From DATKUC01 sp964577375 (GTDB lineage Bacteria > Spirochaetota > Spirochaetia > DSM-27196 > DATKUC01), in assembly GCA_964577375.1 (NCBI GenBank), contig CAZNYW010000001.1, positions 62,001 through 126,000 of the forward strand: a stretch of 64,000 nt of DNA, read 5' to 3'. This document shows positions 1 through 8,255 of the stretch, piece after piece (position 1 is the first letter of the stretch; each line of letters starts with the position of its first letter). Below the pieces are notes generated by a model. The model worked only from the letters and a program-made list of their open reading frames with translations, ran no database searches and was not told the origin of the DNA. A program made the translations under genes and the position numbers.

Positions 1-1
1 C

Positions 2-259
2 AAGGGACTCATAAACTACGAGCCCTACGATATCGTCACGCTCACCACCGAGGGCAGGGCGATTGCGCGTCAGGTGGTACGGCGCCACGAGGTACTGCGG
101 GATTTCCTCATTCGCGTGCTCGACGTCGGGACGGAAGAGGCCGAGGATTCGGCCTGCAAGCTCGAACATGCGGTGTCCGACAACGTGCTCGCCAAGCTGG
201 TGCAGTTCATGGAGACGGTCCCGGAGTTTCAGCCCGATGGGGCAGAGGAGCAGGTCTGA
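2..259 (+). CDS. DtxR/MntR-family metal-dependent repressor, C-terminal part
   Basis: Only the last 85 codons are inside the window; the start lies to the left. The visible part holds the dimerisation and metal-binding region typical of the family: GLINYEPYDIVTLT, then RHEVLRDFLIRVL, then a helix with ACKLEHAVS. In DtxR relatives the Cys/Glu/His of this last segment bind Fe(II) or Mn(II). The family represses metal-uptake genes when metal is replete. The stop is one base before the feoA ATG, so it is very probably the first gene of the feo operon and its regulator. Whether the effector is Fe or Mn cannot be told from this fragment. Confidence 0.85.
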   Translation, partial: KGLINYEPYDIVTLTTEGRAIARQVVRRHEVLRDFLIRVLDVGTEEAEDSACKLEHAVSDNVLAKLVQFMETVPEFQPDGAEEQV

Positions 260-260
260 G

Positions 261-548
261 ATGGAATCCTACGGCGGCAGCGCACTCGGCAATGCTTCGG
301 TCGAACAGACCCGGCTCTGTGAGCTTCACCCGGGCGACTGCGCAACGGTCGTGCGGCTGGAGGGAGGCGCTGCGTTCCGCGGACGGATGGTCTCGATAGG
401 CGTGGTTCCCGGAAGAGAGATCGAGGTGCTTTCCGGGAGGCGTCGCCACCCCTTTCTGGTCAGGACCGGCGCTACACGCATCATGATAGGCTGGGGAATG
501 CTTGATCGGGTGATCGTGCGGCTTTCAGAGAGAGTCAATGAGGAGTGA
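261..548 (+). CDS. feoA: FeoA, ferrous iron transport accessory protein
   Basis: A 95-residue protein with the small SH3-like fold of FeoA: a CELHPGDCATVVRL opening, a central RGRMVSIGVVPGREIEVL strand pair and a closing TRIMIGWGMLDRVIV. FeoA acts in the cytoplasm on the FeoB permease. The ATG follows the regulator stop with one base between (TGA G ATG), and its end overlaps the feoB start by 11 bases, so translation is probably coupled across the three genes. About 20 residues precede the core, slightly longer than the usual 75-85 residue FeoA. Confidence 0.9.
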   Translation: MESYGGSALGNASVEQTRLCELHPGDCATVVRLEGGAAFRGRMVSIGVVPGREIEVLSGRRRHPFLVRTGATRIMIGWGMLDRVIVRLSERVNEE

Positions 549-2910
549 CACTTCGTCTGCCGCGGGCGGACGACGACCGACACCGGAGCAGCATACGATT
601 CAGGGAACGTTTACCGTAGCGATCGCAGGAAATCCCAATTGTGGGAAATCGACCGTATTCAATGGCCTGACCGGCTCCACACAGCAGATCGGAAACTGGC
701 CCGGTGTCACCGTCGAAAAGAAGGAGGGCTACCTCGTTTCGCCTCCGGCCCGGCCGCATCCTGCCGGACGCATCCGGGTGGTCGACCTCCCCGGCGTCTA
801 CAACCTCGCAGCATTTTCCCAGGACGAACAGGTCGCCCGTGACTTTCTTGTCGGCGGCGAACCGGACCTGGTACTGAATATCGTCGACGCGACAAATCTG
901 GAGCGAAACCTCTTTCTCACGCTTCAGCTTCTCGAAACCGGCACACCGACGGCCGTCGTCCTGACGATGATGGACCTCGCAGAGGGCGCCGGGTTGAAGA
1001 TCGACACCGCCCGGCTGTCGGAATCCCTCGGATGTCCGGTCCTCGCCGTCGATGCAACAAGGCCTGAAGGGCTCGCAGCGGTGCGGTCGGAGGCGCTGAA
1101 GTGGTCGCTCGAGCCTCCGAAGCTTTCGGACCGACCGCCCTACCGTTTCACCGACAGGATCGAGCGCGCGCTGGACGACTGGGCCGCGGCAATCGAATGC
1201 GCGCGTATTTTTCCGCAGGTTCGCTCCCGCTGGGTCGCCGTGAGGCTTTTCGAGCAGGACGAATGGGCGCTCACTGCCGCCTCGGCCGCGGGAATACCTC
1301 CGGAGCGCGTTCACGCGGTATCGGAGGAGCTCTCCACGGAGCTCGGCGACGCACCCGACGTCGTCGTCGCCGATGTCCGGTACGGGCGCATCAGGGAGGT
1401 GGCCCGGAAGGTCATCACCCGGGCACCGACGCGTGAAAGCCGGGACGATCGGATCGACCGTATCCTGATGCATCGATTCTGGGGGATTCCGATATTTCTC
1501 GGTGCCATGTTTCTCGTATTCTGGGTTACGATCAACGTCGGCGGAATCTTCATCCCGTTTTTTGATAAGCTGTTCGGTGCCATCTTCGTCGACTCTACCG
1601 CCTATCTTCTTTCAGCAGTGGGCGCACCCGCCTGGGTCATCGCCATTCTTTCCGGCGGAATCGGTACCGGCATCCAGACCGTCGCCACCTTCATACCGGT
1701 GATGTTTTTCATGTTCCTTATGCTGTCACTTCTCGAAGATTCCGGGTACATGGCTCGCTCGGCCTTCGTTACCGACCGCTTCATGGGCATGGTAGGGCTT
1801 CCGGGGAAGGCGTTCGTGCCTCTGGTGGTCGGTTTTGGCTGCACGGTGCCGGCGATCATGGCGACGAGAACGCTCGACAACCGGCGTGACCGTCTGCTCA
1901 CCATCTTCATGGCGCCTCTAATGTCGTGCGGTGCACGTCTTCCGGTCTACGCGCTCTTTGCAGCGGCATTCTTTCCGGCTGCATCAGGCGCAGTGGTGTT
2001 TTCGCTCTACCTTCTCGGCATACTGCTCGCCGTGCTCACCGGCCTGCTTCTCCGGCATTCGCTTTTTGCCGGCGAGCAGTCGCACCTTCTGATGGAGCTG
2101 CCGCCCTATCACCGGCCGCGGATGGGCAGCGTACTGACCTACACGTGGGAGAGGGTGCAGATGTTTCTCTTCAGGGCCGGGAAGGTGGTCGTGCTCGGCA
2201 TCGCGATTCTCTCCTTTTTCAATTCGCTGGGCACCGACGGCTCTTTCGGCAACGAGGATACCGGCAATTCCGTTCTTTCGGCGGCGGGCCGCAAGGTGAC
2301 ACCGGTGTTCGGCCCGATGGGCATTTCACACGACAACTGGCCCGCTACGGTAGCCATTTTTTCCGGGGTATTTGCGAAAGAGGCGGTCGTTGGAACGCTC
2401 AATTCCCTCTACGCCGAAACGGACCGCGGACGCACGGTTCGAAGCGAATCGACCGGCGTCGGCTTCAACCTGCTCACCGAAATCGACGCCGCCTTTGCAA
2501 GCGTACCCGAGGCGTTCACCGCGTTCTGGGCATCAATCTCCGATCCGCTCGGCCTGAAAGCCTACTCCCGGTCGCCCGCCGCCGCGCCGAGCCCTGTCTT
2601 TGCGTCGCTGCACCGTCACTTTCACATCGGCCCGGCGTCCGCCTACGCCTATCTGCTCTTTATCCTCATCTACTTTCCCTGTCTTGCTACGATGGGTACC
2701 GCAATGCGCGAGATGGGAGCAAAGTACGCCGTGGTGATGGGGATCTATCTCACCGCGGTTGCCTGGGGGATGGCCACGCTCTTCTATCAGATTGCGGCCG
2801 GCGGCTCTCTCCTCTGGGGCGCGGTGTCGGCAGCGCTTCTTGCAGGGATAGCTCTGCTCTTCCTTGCCGTCGGACGTCCGAAACGGTCGAGGGTGGGGGG
2901 CTCTGCGTGA
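538..2910 (+). CDS. feoB: FeoB, ferrous iron permease with N-terminal G domain
   Basis: A 790-residue FeoB. The G domain opens with the P-loop GNPNCGKST at about residues 31-39, followed by DLPGVYNL (G3) near residue 82 and MMDLAEG further on. The membrane part carries both Gate segments: VGFGCTVPAIMATRT near residue 433, with a conserved Cys, and FPCLATMGTAM near residue 712. Hydrophobic stretches between residues 310 and 780 fit the usual multi-pass permease. It moves Fe(II) across the inner membrane with GTP hydrolysis. The start overlaps feoA and the stop overlaps the GTG of the next gene (GTGA), so the three feo genes form a tight operon behind the DtxR-type gene. Confidence 0.97.
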   Translation: MRSDTSSAAGGRRPTPEQHTIQGTFTVAIAGNPNCGKSTVFNGLTGSTQQIGNWPGVTVEKKEGYLVSPPARPHPAGRIRVVDLPGVYNLAAFSQDEQVARDFLVGGEPDLVLNIVDATNLERNLFLTLQLLETGTPTAVVLTMMDLAEGAGLKIDTARLSESLGCPVLAVDATRPEGLAAVRSEALKWSLEPPKLSDRPPYRFTDRIERALDDWAAAIECARIFPQVRSRWVAVRLFEQDEWALTAASAAGIPPERVHAVSEELSTELGDAPDVVVADVRYGRIREVARKVITRAPTRESRDDRIDRILMHRFWGIPIFLGAMFLVFWVTINVGGIFIPFFDKLFGAIFVDSTAYLLSAVGAPAWVIAILSGGIGTGIQTVATFIPVMFFMFLMLSLLEDSGYMARSAFVTDRFMGMVGLPGKAFVPLVVGFGCTVPAIMATRTLDNRRDRLLTIFMAPLMSCGARLPVYALFAAAFFPAASGAVVFSLYLLGILLAVLTGLLLRHSLFAGEQSHLLMELPPYHRPRMGSVLTYTWERVQMFLFRAGKVVVLGIAILSFFNSLGTDGSFGNEDTGNSVLSAAGRKVTPVFGPMGISHDNWPATVAIFSGVFAKEAVVGTLNSLYAETDRGRTVRSESTGVGFNLLTEIDAAFASVPEAFTAFWASISDPLGLKAYSRSPAAAPSPVFASLHRHFHIGPASAYAYLLFILIYFPCLATMGTAMREMGAKYAVVMGIYLTAVAWGMATLFYQIAAGGSLLWGAVSAALLAGIALLFLAVGRPKRSRVGGSA

Positions 2911-3227
2911 TCATCCGCGACCTGAAGTCGGTTCTGTCAAAAAAACGGGAGGCGACGCTGCCGGAGCTCGTGCTCGAGCTGGGAAGTGATCGCCCGATGG
3001 TTCGCGCGGCGATCGACTACTGGCGGCAGCGGGGGCAGGTGGAGATCGTCACCGCCCGGAGCGAGCCGGCAGGCGCCGCGGCGGATGCAGCGGCCGCCGA
3101 TGCATCGGTGAGAGCTGCCGACCCAATCGTCGAATGCGGCGGATCGTGCGGCGGCTGTGTTCTGACCCCCTTCTGCGCAAGTCCCACCATCCTCTATCGC
3201 TGGAAGGGCTCCGACACGGGAAACTAG
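2907..3227 (+). CDS. feoC: FeoC-like winged-helix protein with a four-cysteine cluster
   Basis: A 106-residue protein starting at a GTG that overlaps the feoB stop by four bases. The N-terminal half (IIRDLKSVLSKKREATLPEL..., ending in YWRQRGQVEIV) looks like the winged helix of FeoC. An Ala-rich linker follows, then CGGSCGGCVLTPFC (spacing CX3CX2CX5C), then a short tail. FeoC proteins in other bacteria use a similar Cys set to bind an Fe-S cluster and modulate FeoB. Here the cysteines sit near the C-terminus after a longer linker than in the enterobacterial protein. The call rests on position plus the winged helix and Cys motif. Confidence 0.8.
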   Translation: MIIRDLKSVLSKKREATLPELVLELGSDRPMVRAAIDYWRQRGQVEIVTARSEPAGAAADAAAADASVRAADPIVECGGSCGGCVLTPFCASPTILYRWKGSDTGN

Positions 3228-3238
3228 TCCGGCCCGTT

Positions 3239-3267
3239 TTGCACATCTCTGCTTGAGTGAGTATCTT
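3239..3267 (+). promoter_or_regulatory. Sigma-70-type promoter for the aldo/keto reductase
   Basis: TTGCAC at 3239-3244 and TATCTT at 3262-3267, separated by 17 bases. The implied start near 3274 leaves a leader of about 25 bases containing the gaggagag ribosome site of the next gene. It separates that gene from the feo operon. Predicted by eye. Confidence 0.5.
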
Positions 3268-3298
3268 CTTCTCACACTTCAACGCTGAGGAGAGGAAC

Positions 3299-4249
3299 GT
3301 GAAGCTCCGGAATCTTGGAAACTCGGGTCTGCAGGTGTCTGCGGTTGGTCTCGGAACGTGGGCGATGGGCAACGATTTCTTCGGCCAGGTCGATGACCGG
3401 CAGTCAATAGAGACAATTCAGACAGCGATCGACAATGGTGTGACCCTTCTGGATACAGCTCCGGCCTACGGTTCGGGACACTCGGAAGAGGTCGTCGGCA
3501 GGGCGATCGCGGGTCGCCGCGACCAGGTGATCGTGGCGACGAAGGTCGGAACCTTCCGCCGCGGAGACCGGTTCGTAAGGGATCTCAAGCCGGCCTCCAT
3601 CCGGAAGCAGCTCGAGGATTCGCTCCGCAGGCTCAATCTCGACGTGATCGATCTCTACCAGATTCACTGGCCCGACCCTGATACGCCCCTCGAAGAATCG
3701 CTCGGCGAGCTCGCCAGGCTGAAGGAAGAGGGAAAATATCGCCATCTTGGAGTCTCCAATTTCTCGGTCGAGCAGATGGAGACCGTCCGCCAGCACATGG
3801 AGCTCGCGAGCCTGCAGCCACACTTTTCGCTGCTCGAGCGGCGGATCGAGTCTGAGATTCTGCCGTTCTGCCGGAATCAAGGCATCGGCGTGCTCGGCTA
3901 CGGTACTCTGGCAGGAGGCCTGCTCACGGGCAAGTTCAGGGAGATACCGACCTTCTCGGAAGGTGATACACGGTACCAGTTCTACGACTTCTTTCGGGAA
4001 CCGATCTGGACCCGTGTCCAGAAGCTTCTCGACGTTCTGCGCAGAATCGCCGAGGAGCGGGGAGTCCCTGTTTCACACGTCGCAACTGCCTGGGCCTTCC
4101 AGCAGGAGGGGGTGAGCTGCGTTCTGGTGGGAGCAAAGAATCGTGACCAGGCGATATCCAACGCCGCTGCGGGAAACCTCGAGCTCGACGCGAACGAGCT
4201 ATCGCAGATCAGGCAGGGCATCGACAGTTTTCTTGCAGCCGCGCGATAG
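3299..4249 (+). CDS. Aldo/keto reductase
   Basis: A 316-residue NAD(P)H-dependent oxidoreductase of the aldo/keto reductase superfamily. The catalytic set is visible: DTAPAYG (Asp, Tyr), ATKVG (Lys) and YQIHWPD (His), followed by the late cofactor segment VLVGAKNRDQ. The GTG at 3299 is preferred to the upstream frame extension because gaggagag precedes it at a good distance and the core KLRNLGNSGLQVSAVGLG begins there. The substrate is not apparent. It is one of three reductases of this superfamily in the window, none close enough to suggest a recent duplication. It has its own promoter and stands alone between feo and the signalling genes. Confidence 0.9.
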   Translation: MKLRNLGNSGLQVSAVGLGTWAMGNDFFGQVDDRQSIETIQTAIDNGVTLLDTAPAYGSGHSEEVVGRAIAGRRDQVIVATKVGTFRRGDRFVRDLKPASIRKQLEDSLRRLNLDVIDLYQIHWPDPDTPLEESLGELARLKEEGKYRHLGVSNFSVEQMETVRQHMELASLQPHFSLLERRIESEILPFCRNQGIGVLGYGTLAGGLLTGKFREIPTFSEGDTRYQFYDFFREPIWTRVQKLLDVLRRIAEERGVPVSHVATAWAFQQEGVSCVLVGAKNRDQAISNAAAGNLELDANELSQIRQGIDSFLAAAR

Positions 4250-4333
4250 ACGGGCTCGCAGCCGCCGTTTTACCTGACTGGTTCACTAACCCGTATGGAA
4301 GAAGGACGCCTTTTGAGTTATTATTGAACCGGT

Positions 4334-5320
4334 ATGACGTCTGCAACCGAGCGCGATAAGCGCGAATTGCTCAGACGGGCCGGGATCTTCTCGACGCTCG
4401 GCCCTCAGGAACTTGCCGTCATCGAAATGTACAGTGAATTCCGCGATTTTCCGGCGGGAACCGTGATCTTCGAGCCCGGGAGCGTGGGTGACGAGCTATA
4501 CATCGTCGCAGACGGGGAGGTCGTCATCCGCCGGCCGCTCGAGGACGGCGACCAGCTGGACCTCGCCCGCTACATCGCCGGCGACAGCTTCGGTGAGATG
4601 GACCTGCTCTACGATGCGCCGCGCAATGCTGCAGCCGTCGTTGAGAACGATACGACCCTCCTGGTGTTTCCCCGCAAGGGAGAGCCCTTTCAATCCATTC
4701 TCACCGAGCATCCGGTGATGTTTGCGCAGATTCTGCACAAGTTCATGGCGATCGTCGCCGGCCGTATCCGCAGCACCAACAAGCTCATCTCCGAGAACAC
4801 TCCCTGGATCCAGGAGCTGCGCAAACAGGTGCTCGGCGACAAGCTTACCGGGCTCTACAACGCCACCTATCTCAAGGAGGAGTTTTCGCGGATCCTCTCC
4901 TCGTGCCGGACCAGAACGGCCCTTATGATGGTGAAGCCCGACAATTTCAAGCACATAAACGACACCTACGGCCACGAAGCGGGTGACGAAGCGCTCAAGC
5001 TCATCTCGCTCACGCTTCGCGGCGCCATTCGAACGGAGGACGTTGCGCTGCGCTATCGCGGCAACGAGCTCGCGGTGATCATGCCTGAAACCGACATGGA
5101 GGCCGCGCGTCCGATAGCCGACGCGGTGCGCGTGGCGATGCGGGAAATAGACCTCAGCCCCCTGGTCGGCGAGCCTGAGGGAACGCTTCCGCTCACGGCG
5201 AGCGTCGCCCTGGGAATCTATCCCGATGACGGCGGTGACAACAGCAGCCTTACCGAGCGGGTCCATGAGCTTCTGTATCAGGCCCGCGATGCGGGCGGCG
5301 ACAGGGTGGTATGTCCGTGA
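4334..5320 (+). CDS. cNMP-binding domain protein with degenerate GGDEF domain
   Basis: A 328-residue soluble protein. Residues about 15-140 form a cyclic-nucleotide-binding beta-roll (FPAGTVIFEPGSVGDELYIV, then GDSFGEMDLLYDAPRNAAAV). A helical linker leads to a GGDEF domain at about 165-325. The signature is RGNEL (residues 242-246) instead of GGDEF, so cyclase activity is unlikely. The inhibitory-site motif RTED (233-236), five residues before the signature, is intact, so the protein may bind c-di-GMP as a receptor. Its last 10 bases overlap the next gene, which has the same domain order. No clear Shine-Dalgarno is seen; a TATTAT at 4319-4324 lies 9 bases before the ATG. Confidence 0.9.
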   Translation: MTSATERDKRELLRRAGIFSTLGPQELAVIEMYSEFRDFPAGTVIFEPGSVGDELYIVADGEVVIRRPLEDGDQLDLARYIAGDSFGEMDLLYDAPRNAAAVVENDTTLLVFPRKGEPFQSILTEHPVMFAQILHKFMAIVAGRIRSTNKLISENTPWIQELRKQVLGDKLTGLYNATYLKEEFSRILSSCRTRTALMMVKPDNFKHINDTYGHEAGDEALKLISLTLRGAIRTEDVALRYRGNELAVIMPETDMEAARPIADAVRVAMREIDLSPLVGEPEGTLPLTASVALGIYPDDGGDNSSLTERVHELLYQARDAGGDRVVCP

Positions 5321-6312
5321 AAAAGAATGCGGCGATGTGCGACGACGAGCTCGGCGAATTCCTCAAGGGAGTCGACATATTTTCTTCGCTCGATTCGGAA
5401 GACCTGTCGCGGATTCTGCCGTCCTTCACGGTCATCGACGAGGAGGCCGACCACGCAATCTTTCGCGAAGGCGACGAGGGAAACGAGATGTACATCGTCG
5501 TTTCGGGTGCTGTTGCCACCACAGTGAGCCTTCCCGACGGAAAGACCTTCGAGATAGCAACCTTCGGCCCGGGCGACTTCTTCGGAGAGATGTCGGTCTT
5601 TGAGCAGGCTCCGCGTTCGGCAACCTGCACAACCCGGGAGCACAGCCGGCTTCTGAGCCTGCACGAACGGGAGTTCTTCAAGTTCCTCACGCAGCATTCC
5701 GAGAGCGCCATTAAGATCATGTACCGGATGCTCAATATCACGGCCGGCAGGCTCATGAATACCGGCCAGTTTCTCACCGACATGGTTCAATGGGGCGAAA
5801 GCGCACGCAAGCGCGCGATCACCGACGAGATGACCGGCCTGTTCAACCGCCGGTTCCTCGACGATTCGATCGAGGCGCAGTTCCGAATTGCGCAGACAGA
5901 AGGGCGTCCGATGACGGTGATCATGGTGGACCTCGACCATTTTCGCGAAATCAACGAGGCCTACGGGCACAACGTCGGCGACGAGGTGATCCTCTCGGTC
6001 GCGCCTGTGTTCAGGAAAGAGATGAAGTCCACCGACATCCTTGCACGATACGGCGGTGACGAGTTTACCTTCGTCTGCCCGGATACCGATACCGATGATG
6101 CCATGAAAAGGGCCCGCGCGATCTGTGAGCAGGTCCGCAAGCTGGCTGTGCTCGAGAAGTGGGATGGCGAGCTTAAGCAGGTAACCACGAGCCAGGGTCT
6201 TGCGACCTTTCCGCGACATGCGGCGGACTTGAAAACGCTGCGGGAGATGGCGGATCAGGCTCTCTACCGAGCAAAGGAACAGGGGCGGGACAGGGTAGTG
6301 TCGGCAGAGTAG
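5311..6312 (+). CDS. cNMP-binding domain diguanylate cyclase (intact GGDEF)
   Basis: A 333-residue paralog of the preceding protein. The cNMP-binding roll is at about residues 15-140 (AIFREGDEGNEMYIVVSG, then GDFFGEMSVFEQAPRSATC). The GGDEF domain follows with DEMTGLFNRRFLDD, then DLDHFREINEAYGHNVGDE, then an intact GGDEF at residues 248-252, so it should make c-di-GMP from GTP. The inhibitory-site position reads KSTD (239-242) instead of RxxD, so product inhibition may be weak or lost. The ATG lies inside the end of the upstream gene (10-base overlap), implying coupled translation. The roll probably gates activity by a nucleotide or other small ligand, which cannot be identified here. Confidence 0.93.
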   Translation: MSVKKNAAMCDDELGEFLKGVDIFSSLDSEDLSRILPSFTVIDEEADHAIFREGDEGNEMYIVVSGAVATTVSLPDGKTFEIATFGPGDFFGEMSVFEQAPRSATCTTREHSRLLSLHEREFFKFLTQHSESAIKIMYRMLNITAGRLMNTGQFLTDMVQWGESARKRAITDEMTGLFNRRFLDDSIEAQFRIAQTEGRPMTVIMVDLDHFREINEAYGHNVGDEVILSVAPVFRKEMKSTDILARYGGDEFTFVCPDTDTDDAMKRARAICEQVRKLAVLEKWDGELKQVTTSQGLATFPRHAADLKTLREMADQALYRAKEQGRDRVVSAE

Positions 6313-6375
6313 CGGCCGCCGAGGCGGACGCGGAGCGAAGGAAGATCCGGCGGCGGATGGAGGAGTGGTTACCCG

Positions 6376-7548
6376 ATGAAGAAAAGTGACATACCAACCA
6401 TCGCGCAGAAGAACCGAGTAATAGACAATATCATCCAGGCGATGATGACGCGAGAGAACTTTCTCGTGCTCGGACACCAGAATCCGGACGAAGACTGCAT
6501 TGCCTCGATGATCGCGATATCGCTGCTCCTGACCAAGTTCTCCAAGAAAGTCCGCATCTTCTCGAACGAGCAGCTCCACGAGCATTTTCAGTACCTGCTT
6601 AATATCTGCAAATACAATTCCATCGGTGTGGTGAAGAATGCGAAACAGATAGGATCGGCGATCGATACCATCATAATCTGCGATACGCCGAAGCGCCCGA
6701 TGCTGAGCTCCACCGATGAAATCGATGCGCTGTTCCAGAGCGAAAAGGTAATCAGGATAGAAATCGACCACCACCTGCAGGCGGACAGCGAATACATCGG
6801 GGATGCCGAGTACAGCCTTGTCACCGAGGCCTCGTCCGCCTGCGAGCTTGTTGGACTCATCGCGCTGAAGCTGCAGGAAAGGCCGCAGCTGCTGAAGGAT
6901 CATCAGGTGGTAGATTTGCTGTCGCGGAATTTCGTTCTTGCTGTGCTTACCGGGATCATCGGCGACACGAGCATGGGCAAGTACATCAAGAGCCGGAAAG
7001 AGCGCCATTTCTACGAGATATTCAGCAGCCTGTTCAACGAATTGCTGTCCAAGAAGACGGTGAAGGGGAGCAACTTCTCCAACAAGGATCAGGTGTTCCG
7101 CGAGCTTCACCGCCTCTCGGCGAAGGAGGAGGAGTGCTTTCACTACATGATGGCGCGAAAGCACATGTCCGGTTCCGTCGGATATACCGTTCTCGATGCC
7201 CGCGACATGAATCACCTGCGAAAGCACTATGACAAGGACACAATCGTGTCGGTGGCGCGTGCGGTCGCCGATGATCTCGCAGAGGAGAGCGGCCGGCTGA
7301 GTCTCGTTGCCTACTACGACGTCACCGACGGCTCCCGGCTCATACAGTTTCGCGCGCGTAGGAGCCACGATTTCAAGAGCTTCGACCTGCGCAAGCTGCT
7401 GGACATCTTCCACATAGAAAACGGCGGCGGGCATCAGGGCGCGATCGGCTTCCGTGTTGCCGCCGAATCGGTCGACAAACTCCGGCCCTACGTCGAGAAG
7501 CTGATATCGGGGATAGAGGTTGCGTTGGAGGCTGCACCTCGCGCATAG
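6376..7548 (+). CDS. DHH/DHHA1-family phosphoesterase (NrnA/GdpP-like)
   Basis: A 390-residue cytoplasmic phosphoesterase. Metal ligands are visible in HQNPDEDCIAS (motif I), ICDTPKR (II), IEIDHHL (III, the DHH) and GIIGDTSMG (IV). The C-terminal DHHA1 domain carries GGGHQGAIGFRV. Relatives hydrolyse nanoRNA, pGpG/pApA or cyclic dinucleotides. With no GdpP-type membrane or PAS part, NrnA-like hydrolysis of linear dinucleotides is the closest guess. It lies 63 bases behind the GGDEF gene on the same strand, so it could remove the pGpG made from c-di-GMP; this is inference from context. An ggaggag lies about 10 bases before the ATG. Confidence 0.85.
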   Translation: MKKSDIPTIAQKNRVIDNIIQAMMTRENFLVLGHQNPDEDCIASMIAISLLLTKFSKKVRIFSNEQLHEHFQYLLNICKYNSIGVVKNAKQIGSAIDTIIICDTPKRPMLSSTDEIDALFQSEKVIRIEIDHHLQADSEYIGDAEYSLVTEASSACELVGLIALKLQERPQLLKDHQVVDLLSRNFVLAVLTGIIGDTSMGKYIKSRKERHFYEIFSSLFNELLSKKTVKGSNFSNKDQVFRELHRLSAKEEECFHYMMARKHMSGSVGYTVLDARDMNHLRKHYDKDTIVSVARAVADDLAEESGRLSLVAYYDVTDGSRLIQFRARRSHDFKSFDLRKLLDIFHIENGGGHQGAIGFRVAAESVDKLRPYVEKLISGIEVALEAAPRA

Positions 7549-7570
7549 GATCCGGAGCCCGCTCCGCTGC

Positions 7571-8203
7571 TCAGTGGCTGTAACCGAGCTGCACGCCGAA
7601 TGACACGCATCCGTAGCTCGAGACCGATCCCCCCGGCCCGAAGATCGGCGAAAAACTCAAGCGAACACGCGGCCCTGCCGCAAGGTAATCAAAAAAAAGG
7701 AAGTCCGCTCCAATCTCGGCGTTCGCCTCCGGTCCAACGTAGGTATCCGGAGAGAGCGGTCCGCCGGTCCGCAGCGTAACCATCCCGACTCCTGCGCCTG
7801 CATATGCCTGGAGGAAATGCCAGGGGCGCCATATTATACCAAAGTATCCGGCTGCATCGACCGACCACACGTACCGGGTCGTCGTTCCAAGAAAGTAGTC
7901 GTGAACGGTGCCTGCCTTGTAGGAGAGGCTCCCTCCGATGTAGAACGGAGCTGTGAGCGGGTAGAGAAGGTGCAGGTCGATCCCGTCGCCGCCGGTCCCG
8001 TATGTTCCGGCGAACAGCTTTGCATCGAGAGCGCGGTTCATGTCGGCGTCGATTGAAGCGAACAGGGTTGGAAGCTGTGCGCCCGCTTCCACGTGAAACT
8101 GAGCCGGATCGGTCGCTAACGCGATCGCCGGCGCGACCGGAACGCAAACCACGTAGAGCAGCGTCAGAGTGCCGGAAATGCCGAGCCTGTTTGATGCAGC
8201 CAT
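7571..8203 (-). CDS. Outer-membrane beta-barrel protein, unknown function
   Basis: About 210 residues. A signal peptide (LGISGTLTLLYVVCVPVAPAIALA) is followed by alternating hydrophobic and glycine/aromatic-rich strands (YIGGSLSYKAGT, AYAGAGVGMVTL, YLAAGPRVRLSFSPIFGPGG) and an end typical of outer-membrane barrels (VSFGVQLGYSH). Size and strand pattern suit an eight-stranded barrel. The ATG at 8203 is chosen over an upstream extension because a TATAAT lies nine bases before it and the extension would run over the divergent glycosylase gene. No specific family recognised. Confidence 0.7.
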   Translation of the reverse strand: MAASNRLGISGTLTLLYVVCVPVAPAIALATDPAQFHVEAGAQLPTLFASIDADMNRALDAKLFAGTYGTGGDGIDLHLLYPLTAPFYIGGSLSYKAGTVHDYFLGTTTRYVWSVDAAGYFGIIWRPWHFLQAYAGAGVGMVTLRTGGPLSPDTYVGPEANAEIGADFLFFDYLAAGPRVRLSFSPIFGPGGSVSSYGCVSFGVQLGYSH

Positions 8204-8212
8204 GGTCGCGGA

Positions 8213-8241
8213 ATTATACCGGGTGACTGCCCGTCTCACAA
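8213..8241 (-). promoter_or_regulatory. Promoter of the outer-membrane barrel gene
   Basis: On the minus strand TTGTGA (8241-8236), a 17-base spacer, then a perfect TATAAT (8218-8213). The start codon at 8203 is only nine bases past the -10 box, so the leader would be about three bases. The box lies in the gap before the divergently read SMUG1 gene. Confidence 0.55.
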
Positions 8242-8243
8242 GC

Positions 8244-8249
8244 AGGAGG
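8244..8249 (+). promoter_or_regulatory. Shine-Dalgarno fixing the SMUG1 start
   Basis: A perfect AGGAGG with a six-base spacer to the GTG at 8256. It decides against the in-frame upstream ATGs at 8169 and 8202, which have no ribosome site and would overlap the divergent gene. Confidence 0.75.
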
Positions 8250-8255
8250 AACTTT

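Noticed and set aside
1926..2906. Upstream extension of the FeoC-like frame through the feoB gene
   Set aside because: The extension overlaps feoB in another frame; the GTG at 2907 overlapping the feoB stop is a normal coupled start.
5278..7434. Long open frame (718 codons) on the minus strand across the GGDEF and DHH genes
   Set aside because: It is antisense to three well-supported genes, contains no known domain and reflects the high G+C codon pattern of the opposite strand.
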